Below are positions 27,629-34,284 of a stretch of DNA of 45,283 nucleotides, piece after piece. This stretch comes from CADEDV01 sp036374495 (GTDB lineage Bacteria > Bacteroidota > Bacteroidia > Chitinophagales > Chitinophagaceae). The stretch spans positions 1 through 45,283 of the forward strand of contig CBFGYO010000009.1 of assembly GCA_965652975.1 (NCBI GenBank), in the 5' to 3' direction. Made by a program: the position numbers and the translations under genes. How positions within the stretch are numbered: the stretch's first letter is position 1; each line of letters begins with the position of its first letter. Under the pieces are notes generated by a model. That model did not search any database. It saw nothing but the letters and a program-made list of their open reading frames with translations, and was not told the origin of the DNA.

Positions 27629-28926
27629 GACAGCGCAGCGCTGTACACTTCCAAACATCTCTTCCGCGCGAATTCATGTTCAACAATAGGTTTAGGATAG
27701 GTGAACTCCTGAAATTCAGGCACCCATTTTCTTATATACTTCAATTCCGAATCAAATTTCTTTGTTTGCAAATAAGGATTGAAGATTCGGAAATAAGGAG
27801 CCGCATCACAACCACTCCCAGCGGCCCATTGCCACCCTCCATTGTTGGAAGCGAGATCATAGTCAAGTAATTTTTTAGCGAAATAAGCTTCACCCCAGCG
27901 CCAGTCTACCAGCAGGTGCTTGGTAAGGAATGAGGCAGTGATCATCCGCACGCGGTTATGCATAAACCCGGTAGCATTGAGTTCCCGCATACCAGCGTCC
28001 ACGATGGGGTATCCCGTGAACCCATTGCACCAGGCGTCAAATTCTTTTTCGTTATTCCGCCAGCGAATATGATCATACGCTGGTTTAAACGCATGACCGA
28101 CCACGTGAGGAAAATGCCAAAGTATCATCTGGTAAAATTCTCTCCATATCAGCTCATTCAAAAATGTTTCACTCAATGAGCCAGCTTCGCGTGCCAGTTC
28201 ACGAATGCTGATGGTTCCAAAACGGAGATGCACTCCCAGTCGTGATGTACCCTGCGCGCCTGGGATATCTCGCTGCTTTCTATAATCCCTGATCAGGTCA
28301 TCGTTATAATTTATGGCAGGAAATTTCTCTTCACTGATTGCAAATCCCATTGTTTGTAATGTAGGTATTGCTTTTGCAGCCTGTTTATAAAAATGGGACG
28401 TTTGTTTTTTAGATGGGTATGAACGCAGGTAAAATGTATTAACCGTGGCTTTCCATTTGCGTGAATACGGAGTAAATATGGTGTACGGCAATCCATCGTC
28501 TTTTACTACTTCGCTTTTTTCAAATATCACCTGGTCCTTGAAGGTGAGCAACTCCACATTGGATGCAGCGAGAAGTTTCTTTATCCCATTATCCCTTTCT
28601 TTTGCGTAGGGCTCGTAATCGTGGTTGGTATATACCTGCGCTATGGAATACTCTTCCAACAATGATTCAAATACTTTTTCCGGAAACCCATAACGAGCAT
28701 CCAGTGTAGATCCCGACTTCAGCAACTGCTGCTGTATCTTTTCCAGCTCCCGGTGAATGAATGCTACGCGGCGATCATCCTTTTCTTCCAGTTCGTCAAG
28801 TATATGACGGTCGAATATAAATACAGGCATCACTGGGTGAGGACTCTTCAAAGCATGGTAAAGACCCGCATTGTCGTGCAGGCGCAGATCTCTCCTGAAC
28901 CAAAAAATATTTACAGTGGGTTTCAT
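27616..28926 (-). CDS. phrB: Deoxyribodipyrimidine photolyase (cryptochrome/photolyase family)
   Basis: FAD enzyme that splits UV-induced pyrimidine dimers with blue light. 436 residues. The N-terminal antenna domain starts at FWFRRDLRLHDN; the FAD-binding domain has SRLGVHLRFGTIS, the MHNRVRMITASFL stretch, and LDYDLASNNGGWQWAAGSG with the conserved Asn/Trp residues, all consistent with class I CPD photolyase. The last residues (Asp-Lys-Arg) and the TAA stop are read out of repeat E, so the natural C-terminus has been altered slightly by the element. Convergent with mqnD. Confidence 0.95.
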   Translation of the reverse strand: MKPTVNIFWFRRDLRLHDNAGLYHALKSPHPVMPVFIFDRHILDELEEKDDRRVAFIHRELEKIQQQLLKSGSTLDARYGFPEKVFESLLEEYSIAQVYTNHDYEPYAKERDNGIKKLLAASNVELLTFKDQVIFEKSEVVKDDGLPYTIFTPYSRKWKATVNTFYLRSYPSKKQTSHFYKQAAKAIPTLQTMGFAISEEKFPAINYNDDLIRDYRKQRDIPGAQGTSRLGVHLRFGTISIRELAREAGSLSETFLNELIWREFYQMILWHFPHVVGHAFKPAYDHIRWRNNEKEFDAWCNGFTGYPIVDAGMRELNATGFMHNRVRMITASFLTKHLLVDWRWGEAYFAKKLLDYDLASNNGGWQWAAGSGCDAAPYFRIFNPYLQTKKFDSELKYIRKWVPEFQEFTYPKPIVEHEFARKRCLEVYSAALSDKR

Positions 28927-28961
28927 TTACCGCGTGTTGCTTCAGAGCAACAAGCGTAGGG

Positions 28962-29801
28962 TCAAAATGTTTGCACCAGGTGCTTGTAAATCGCTGCGGT
29001 ACGAATATGATTGTAGACTTTATCGCGGAATTGTTTCACTCCGCGTATAACGCTAATCGCGTTGGTGAGAAAAATTTCATCAGCCTGCAACAGTTGATCT
29101 GCCGTTACCATCGTTTCTACAACGCGGTAGCCGGCATTTCCATCTTTGAACTGTTCGATTATGTGTTGCCGCATTATTCCCTTCACGCATCCTTCGTCGA
29201 GTGCGGGGGTTATCAACTGGTCATCATTTATAAGAAAAATGTTAGCTATGGAGCCATCAGCAATCCGGCCCTGGCTATTGAGCACCAGGCAATCGTCCAG
29301 TTGATGATTGGCAGCGTAGCGGGCGGCCATGAGATAAGGAAGGTAATTGGCCGACTTAAGGTTGGAAAAACGGTCGCAGCTTTTCCTGGCATCAGGAAAA
29401 ATACCAATATGAATACCTTCCGGGTCCAGATACTCACTCGTTGGCGGAAGCGCCGAACATTCTAGAAGATAATGAATACTATTTTCTGCCTGCTTCAATG
29501 TGCCTTTACCTGAAGATACTGACAGCCGCACCCTGGCTGTATCGCCCCCACCATTCATTTCCACCAACTGATGTATTAAATTTTCCAGGGTTGATTGTTG
29601 CACCTTGGTAGGAAAAATCCAACCCAACAATTGCATACCATGTTCCAGTCTCTGGAAGTGAAGTGTAGCCAGCCTGATAATTCCTTTGTGCCAGTACATG
29701 GTTTCAAACAATCCGTTGCCATAGCGGGGGAGGAAATCATCGGCAGTAAAAACGGGCTGGTTTGACCGCATGAATTGACCATCGAAACAGATATAAGCCA
29801 T
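28962..29801 (-). CDS. Class IV aminotransferase (4-amino-4-deoxychorismate lyase / D-amino acid transaminase type)
   Basis: 279 residues, PLP fold type IV. Start region CFDGQF and DDFLPRYGNGLFETM, PLP lysine Lys149 in SNLKSANYLPYLMAARYA, and the NIFLI and LDEGCVKGIMRQ motifs are present. Family members include PabC (p-aminobenzoate for folate), branched-chain and D-amino acid aminotransferases. The LP.YG.GLFETM lead and GI.R motif make PabC-like the better guess, but no pabA/B is near. It is 35 bases upstream of the photolyase gene on the same strand and might be cotranscribed. Confidence 0.9.
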   Translation of the reverse strand: MAYICFDGQFMRSNQPVFTADDFLPRYGNGLFETMYWHKGIIRLATLHFQRLEHGMQLLGWIFPTKVQQSTLENLIHQLVEMNGGGDTARVRLSVSSGKGTLKQAENSIHYLLECSALPPTSEYLDPEGIHIGIFPDARKSCDRFSNLKSANYLPYLMAARYAANHQLDDCLVLNSQGRIADGSIANIFLINDDQLITPALDEGCVKGIMRQHIIEQFKDGNAGYRVVETMVTADQLLQADEIFLTNAISVIRGVKQFRDKVYNHIRTAAIYKHLVQTF

Positions 29802-29879
29802 GCCTCAAGATAAAAACAAAAATGCCATCCGGGTTAGGTTGCTTTCCGGACGGCATATATCTGATGAGGGTTAGTGCGC

Positions 29880-30554
29880 TCAGTGTTGTTCTACGAGACC
29901 GGCTTTTACGGCATACATTACGAGTCCTGCCATAGATTTTGTACCAGTCTTGGTTTTGAGTTTGTCGCGGATAGCTTCCACGGTACGTGGGCTGAGATCT
30001 ACGATGTCGGCAATTTCCTTCGTGCTTTTCTCATCACACATCAGTTTGAGGATGGTGATTTCCTTTTCGGTGAGTTGCACATCGGCCGGCATGCTTGATT
30101 CGGTAGTACGTTTTGTACGCAATCCATTCAGCAGGGCTTTGTTGGTAAGCTCGTTGAAGTAGAAGTCGTTTTCATATACACCTTTTATAGCCTCATAGAT
30201 CATTTCAGAACCAGACTCCTTAGTTAAATAGGAGTTGGCACCGATCTCCATCATTTTGGAGATTACAGAATGATCGTTGTGCATAGACAGCATAATCACT
30301 TTTACCCCGGGATACAGTTTTTTGATCTCAGGTAAAGTGGTGAGGCCATCCATGATAGGCATCTGGATATCCAGTAATACTACGTCGGGCTGAATGTGGC
30401 GGAGCAGGTTGAGCAGTTGCATTCCGTTTTCTGCTTCGGCAACCATCTGTATGTCTTTACGACTTGACAAAGAGGTTTTAACACCGGTACGGAAGAGAGC
30501 ATGGTCATCGGCTATCGCCACGCGGATTACATAGTTAGTGTCGGGGTTTTTCAT
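29880..30554 (-). CDS. NarL/LuxR-type response regulator
   Basis: Two-component DNA-binding regulator, 224 residues from ATG 30554; the frame runs further up to 30626 but without family-like sequence. The receiver domain shows Asp16-Asp17, phosphoacceptor Asp62 in VLLDIQMPIMDG, switch Ser90 and Lys112. A C-terminal LuxR helix-turn-helix (LTEKEITILKLMCDEKSTKEIA, SPRTVEAIRDKL) follows. No histidine kinase gene is adjacent, so it is an orphan here. It is divergent from the non-coding RNA locus that begins about 200 bases away. Confidence 0.95.
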   Translation of the reverse strand: MKNPDTNYVIRVAIADDHALFRTGVKTSLSSRKDIQMVAEAENGMQLLNLLRHIQPDVVLLDIQMPIMDGLTTLPEIKKLYPGVKVIMLSMHNDHSVISKMMEIGANSYLTKESGSEMIYEAIKGVYENDFYFNELTNKALLNGLRTKRTTESSMPADVQLTEKEITILKLMCDEKSTKEIADIVDLSPRTVEAIRDKLKTKTGTKSMAGLVMYAVKAGLVEQH

Positions 30555-30766
30555 GAATTGAATTATTAATATAAAATGTTGGATTCGGTAATATTCTGTA
30601 TGCAAGTTGGAAAATTCCTGCAACATATACCATAGTGAAACTACTCGATTACGTATTTGTGGAAAGTACCGATGAGAGGTGGTATTCGGAACTTTACGAG
30701 GGGGATTTTGGTTTTTTACGATAGCGACAGTAAATACCGATGAAAAATAATAGGGCAGTTATGCTC

Positions 30767-30797
30767 TTGTTAACATAGGTATGTGGATATACTTTTG
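30767..30797 (+). promoter_or_regulatory. Promoter of the non-coding RNA locus
   Basis: TTG at 30767-30769 and TACTTTTG at 30790-30797 are 20 bases apart, a full match to the Bacteroidota -33/-7 pattern. No protein gene begins for over 650 bases downstream. The expected transcription start is near 30801-30804. Confidence 0.7.
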
Positions 30798-30800
30798 TTT

Positions 30801-30935
30801 CAGAAAGTTGATCGAAGCGGATGACTCGCTATCCTACTCATCCAATGTCCATAACACCGTCCAGAAAGTTATTTTCCAAAATTCCTTTGAAAAACCAAGC
30901 GACACTCTCCCAAGCGATCAACTTTCTCTTTTTTC
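30801..30935 (+). ncRNA. Putative structured small RNA with paired ends (6S-like architecture)
   Basis: AGAAAGTTGATCG at 30802-30814 is perfectly complementary to CGATCAACTTTCT at 30915-30927, which is followed by CTTTTTT, so the 3' arm also forms a terminator. Inside, TCGCT (30826-30830) pairs with AGCGA (30898-30902), leaving an opposed 11/12-base bubble. A second AGAAAGTT at 30863-30870 could pair with the same 3' strand, giving an alternative fold. A promoter sits directly upstream and no reading frame is evident. The long closing stem with an internal bubble recalls 6S RNA, but I see no sequence hallmark that proves it; SRP, tmRNA and RNase P signatures are absent. Confidence 0.55.
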
Positions 30936-31062
30936 CCTGGTTCGTCCAGGCCAAACGTGAACCCGTTTTTTAAATCCAAATACCTGCTTGAAAGTTAGTA
31001 AGTCTTAACCATCCTTTGTAAAGTTCACCTAGAACATCTTTCTTTTCATAACAGTAACGTCA

Positions 31063-31096
31063 GAGCCCCGGTTTCATAACCCGGGGCTCATTTTTT
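31063..31096 (+). terminator. Strong intrinsic terminator
   Basis: GAGCCCCGG (31063-31071) and CCGGGGCTC (31081-31089) form a perfect 9-bp GC-rich stem with a 9-base loop, followed by ATTTTTT. On the plus strand there is no protein gene upstream for it to serve, so it most likely ends the non-coding transcript starting near 30802 (about 290 nt if the first terminator is read through). Confidence 0.85.
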
Positions 31097-31100
31097 GCTG

Positions 31101-31142
31101 CAGGCTTCAGGCTTCAGGCTCCGAGCCTCGAGCTTCGAGCGA
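31101..31142. repeat. Degenerate 7-base tandem array
   Basis: CAGGCTT, CAGGCTT, CAGGCTC, CGAGCCT, CGAGCTT, CGAGCGA follow one another. The last units contain the GAGCCTCGAGCT 12-mer also found at 23173-23184. The rest of the gap to 31456 shows no other clear feature. Confidence 0.5.
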
Positions 31143-31456
31143 GAATTCGCGGATTGAAAAATGTAACCAATCTCATTCTTAACTAATCAGCTTTTACCAC
31201 CTATTGCTTTCACGACGAGTTTCCGCCGCAAATAATTTGTATTTCGACTTGAGAAATTATGCCGTAAGGCGTCGCGAATAAGTTAGCTTGGAAATTAACG
31301 CTCAATACTGGTTTCAGGTCAGGCACGAAACATCAACTTTGCTAACAAACGTTGTAGTAACTATTTCTTCTATTTGTAATTACATTTATTGTTGCGTGCC
31401 AGCAGGCACAGGTAATTTACCGAATGCGGGTTAGTTTGAAAAAAATAAAAATTTAT

Positions 31457-32281
31457 ATGAAAGATGTATCACAGTCTTTTTCCCTTACGGGCAAAACTAT
31501 TATTATAACAGGCGCTACGGGGGTACTTGGTGAAGCATTTGTAACCGGTGTTGCTGCAATGGGGGGAAGGGTCGTACTTATCGGCAGGAATTCGGATGTC
31601 GGAGAGGAACGGGTAAGCCACTTGAAAGCAACCGGCCATGAAGCCATGTTTGTAAAAGCTGATGTATTGTCGGAGGTTGAACTCACACAGGCGCACGATC
31701 AGATACTGGCGAAATATGGCCAGGTAGATGGCCTCGTAAATGCAGCCGGGGGTAATATTCCCGAAGCAGTGATTGCGCCGGGAAAAGATATTTTCGATAT
31801 CAATATCGACGCGTTGAAGAAGGCATTCGACCTAAACCTCTTCGGTACTATTTTGCCCGTAACTGTATTTGGAAAATCCCTTTTAGCATCGGGTAAAGGT
31901 AGCATCGTCAATATTTCCTCGATGGCTGCTCAATCCGCAATTACCAGGGTGCTGGGATATTCGATGGCTAAGGCGGCGATCGATAATTATACGAGATGGA
32001 TGTGTGTAGAAACTGCGCAACGTTATGGAAGTGCTATCCGCGTGAATGCTATTGCGCCTGGTTTTTTTATTACCCATCAAAATCGCAGCCTGCTGACCAA
32101 TGAAGATGGAAGCTTTACTGAAAGAGGTGAAAAAGTTATCCGCAATACTCCTTTCAAACGTTTTGGCCAGCCGGACGAACTTATCGGCGTACTGGTGTGG
32201 CTACTGAGTGATGCCTCAAGCTTTGTAAGTGGTGAAGTAATATGCGTGGATGGAGGGTTCCATGTTTTCTCCGGCGTATAA
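31457..32281 (+). CDS. SDR-family oxidoreductase, probable D-mannonate (fructuronate) oxidoreductase
   Basis: 274 residues from ATG 31457; the upstream GTG at 31424 adds a Lys-rich lead that the family lacks. Classical SDR: cofactor motif TGATGVLGEAF, NAAGG, active Ser in SSMAAQS, and Tyr-x-x-x-Lys in YSMAKAA, ending DGGFHVFSGV. Bacteroidota commonly use an SDR instead of the long-chain UxuB to reduce fructuronate to mannonate. The uxuA gene 69 bases downstream makes that role likely. Without the neighbour I would only call it an SDR. Confidence 0.85.
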   Translation: MKDVSQSFSLTGKTIIITGATGVLGEAFVTGVAAMGGRVVLIGRNSDVGEERVSHLKATGHEAMFVKADVLSEVELTQAHDQILAKYGQVDGLVNAAGGNIPEAVIAPGKDIFDINIDALKKAFDLNLFGTILPVTVFGKSLLASGKGSIVNISSMAAQSAITRVLGYSMAKAAIDNYTRWMCVETAQRYGSAIRVNAIAPGFFITHQNRSLLTNEDGSFTERGEKVIRNTPFKRFGQPDELIGVLVWLLSDASSFVSGEVICVDGGFHVFSGV

Positions 32282-32350
32282 GTATGCTTTTATTTTTTTC
32301 GTCGAGATGTTTATCTTGCCTTCCTTACAGAAATAAATTCTATTAATATT

Positions 32351-33517
32351 TTGAATCTGAAACAAACATGGCGCTGGTTTGGTCCTGACGACCCGGTTAG
32401 CCTACAGGATATTTTACAAACAGGAGCCAGTGGAGTCGTTACCGCCCTACATCACATTCCACATGGAGATGTATGGCCAGTCGACGAGATCAGGAAAAGA
32501 CAGGATATCATCGCTGCTGCCGGCCTTACCTGGGCAGTGGTAGAGAGTGTAACAGTTCATGAGTCCATTAAAACCAGGACCGGCGATTACCAACGTTATA
32601 TTGATCAGTATAAGCAAACGTTGCGCAATCTCGCAGCCTGCGGAATTGATATTGTGACGTACAATTTTATGCCGGTAAATGACTGGACACGTACGGACCT
32701 TAATTACAAAATGAAAGATGGCTCGCTTGCGCTGTACTTCAACTGGTCTGACCTGGCAGTTTTCGACATTTATGTATTGCAAAGAAAGAATGCAGCAGCC
32801 TCCTACCCGGCAGACATTGTAGAAGAGGCGGCGAAAAAACATGCGAGCTATACGCCGGACCAGTTGCAGCAACTTACCGAGATCATCATGTTTGGCATCC
32901 CGGGCGAAAAAAAGCAGACCGTTGAGCAAATGCGGGAAAAACTGGCGCAGTATAAGGATATTGACCATGCCACGCTTCGTAACAACTTAAAATATTTCCT
33001 GGAGGAAATTACACCGGTTGCTGATGCACACAATATTCGCCTGGCAATTCACCCCGACGATCCTCCTTTCGATATCCTTGGCCTACCCCGTATTGTAAGC
33101 AGTGGCGATGATATTGATTTCATATTATCCGCAGTTCCGAATAAAAGTAATGGTATCTGTTTTTGTACCGGCTCATTGGGAGCAGGTGCACATAACGACC
33201 TTACTGCCATTCTTAAAAGGATCGATACCAGGTTACACTTCATTCACCTGCGCAACACGAGGCGTGATGCCCAGGGAAATTTTTATGAGGCCGATCACCT
33301 CGATGGCGATACAGATATGTACGTAGTGATGAAAGAAATATTGCAAATTCAAAAAAAGCTTGCTACCCCGATTCCTTTTCGACCCGATCATGGCCACCAG
33401 ATGATGGATGATCTTCATAAGAAAACAAATCCCGGGTATTCCTGTATTGGGCGGATGCGTGGTTTGGCTGAATTGAGGGGACTGGAATTAGGAGTTTCTC
33501 GCTCACTGGAAAGATAA
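32351..33517 (+). CDS. uxuA: Mannonate dehydratase
   Basis: Dehydrates D-mannonate to 2-keto-3-deoxygluconate in hexuronate breakdown. 388 residues with the UxuA start (TWRWFGPDDPVSL), GVVTALHHIPHGDVWP, the NFMPVNDWTRTDL segment, the metal site region AIHPDDPPFDILGLPRI and FIHLRNTRRD, and HQMMDDL near the end. The start codon is TTG; an upstream frame extension has no ATG or GTG that suits the family. It follows the SDR by 69 bases on the same strand. No uxaC, kinase or transporter is in the window. The last Arg and the TAA stop come from repeat F. Confidence 0.96.
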   Translation: MNLKQTWRWFGPDDPVSLQDILQTGASGVVTALHHIPHGDVWPVDEIRKRQDIIAAAGLTWAVVESVTVHESIKTRTGDYQRYIDQYKQTLRNLAACGIDIVTYNFMPVNDWTRTDLNYKMKDGSLALYFNWSDLAVFDIYVLQRKNAAASYPADIVEEAAKKHASYTPDQLQQLTEIIMFGIPGEKKQTVEQMREKLAQYKDIDHATLRNNLKYFLEEITPVADAHNIRLAIHPDDPPFDILGLPRIVSSGDDIDFILSAVPNKSNGICFCTGSLGAGAHNDLTAILKRIDTRLHFIHLRNTRRDAQGNFYEADHLDGDTDMYVVMKEILQIQKKLATPIPFRPDHGHQMMDDLHKKTNPGYSCIGRMRGLAELRGLELGVSRSLER

Positions 33518-33583
33518 AAGCTAAAAGATAAAAGTGGTTGAAGGTCGGAGATCCGGCTAAAAAGTCACTTTTATCTTTTATCT
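33510..33583. repeat. AAAGATAAAAGTT inverted repeat, copy F (uxuA 3' end)
   Basis: Left arm 33510-33536 and right arm 33566-33583 pair over 18 bp or less; the core contains GGTCGGAGATCCGGCT. This copy lies between two genes on the same strand, so its role cannot depend on convergent transcription. It contains the uxuA stop. Confidence 0.8.
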
Positions 33584-33696
33584 GGCATAATTAACATCCT
33601 TCTTGCACGTATACATTAAATTAAATTAGGTGGCAAATAATTATTCCTCGCGTCTTTGGTCCCTTTGCGTATTTTGTGTGAAATGAACCTTCATTC

Positions 33697-33942
33697 ATGC
33701 AAGACGAATTTATATTGCCTGTCGACTTTGATGGCAAAACACTTGAATTTCCCGCAAAATTGATTACTTACGGATATAGCTATAAAATTGAAGTTGACGT
33801 ATTCGACACCAAAGTACAATTTGAAACCGATGAAGAACGAAACTGGCGCGCCATGATAACCTATGATGACGTGCAGTTGAACAAAAAACTGAACAGCGAG
33901 ATGTTGAAAGCAATTGCTTTAAAACTGGAAGCTTTACTTTGA
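33697..33942 (+). CDS. Small conserved-looking hypothetical protein
   Basis: 81 residues, no signal peptide and no motif I recognise. Composition alternates strands (FILPVDFDGKTLEFPAKLITYGY, YKIEVDVFDTKVQF) with an acidic middle (ETDEERNW) and a C-terminal helix. The shape suggests a compact beta-rich cytoplasmic protein. It stands alone, its end 7 bases before the end of the next small gene on the other strand. A weak -7-like sequence (GTATTTTG) lies about 20 bases upstream. Confidence 0.65.
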   Translation: MQDEFILPVDFDGKTLEFPAKLITYGYSYKIEVDVFDTKVQFETDEERNWRAMITYDDVQLNKKLNSEMLKAIALKLEALL

Positions 33943-33949
33943 ATTATAA

Positions 33950-34159
33950 TCAGGTGCCCCTGTCTTTTTTCTTATCTGCCTCATCTTTTGACTCCTCATC
34001 ATTCTCTTCAGCATTCTCTTTGATATTTTGCATAAGTGACGACACCGGGCCTTCCATTTCCTCCTGGGGGTCGGTAGTATTCAAGGTTTTGGGATCGGGC
34101 TTCAGGCCCTCTTTTTCCTTTTGATCATCCTTTTTTGGGGATTTGTTGTCGTTTGCCAT
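33950..34159 (-). CDS. Small highly charged hypothetical protein
   Basis: 69 residues, of which more than half are Lys, Asp, Glu, Asn or Gln; lead MANDNKSPKKDDQKEKEG and tail ENDEESKDEADKKKDRG. It is almost certainly disordered. The initiating ATG is clear and short Bacteroidota genes of this type exist, but composition alone cannot prove that it is expressed. No function proposed. Confidence 0.5.
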   Translation of the reverse strand: MANDNKSPKKDDQKEKEGLKPDPKTLNTTDPQEEMEGPVSSLMQNIKENAEENDEESKDEADKKKDRGT

Positions 34160-34284
34160 ATTGAAATTGCTTTAATAAGAGAAAAAATCAAATATGGTGC
34201 CGCTATTGTTCCTGCAACGACTTAGGCCTCCTGAGAGCGTAGAGCCAGAGCGAAGAGCGGTATTACGTATCTGAAACAGATTGC

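Noticed and set aside
30936..31060. TTCG-containing hairpin (CCTGG/CCAGG) as part of tmRNA or a tRNA T-arm
   Set aside because: No acceptor stem, no tag-peptide frame and no CCA end are found nearby; only the T-loop-like GGTTCG matches.
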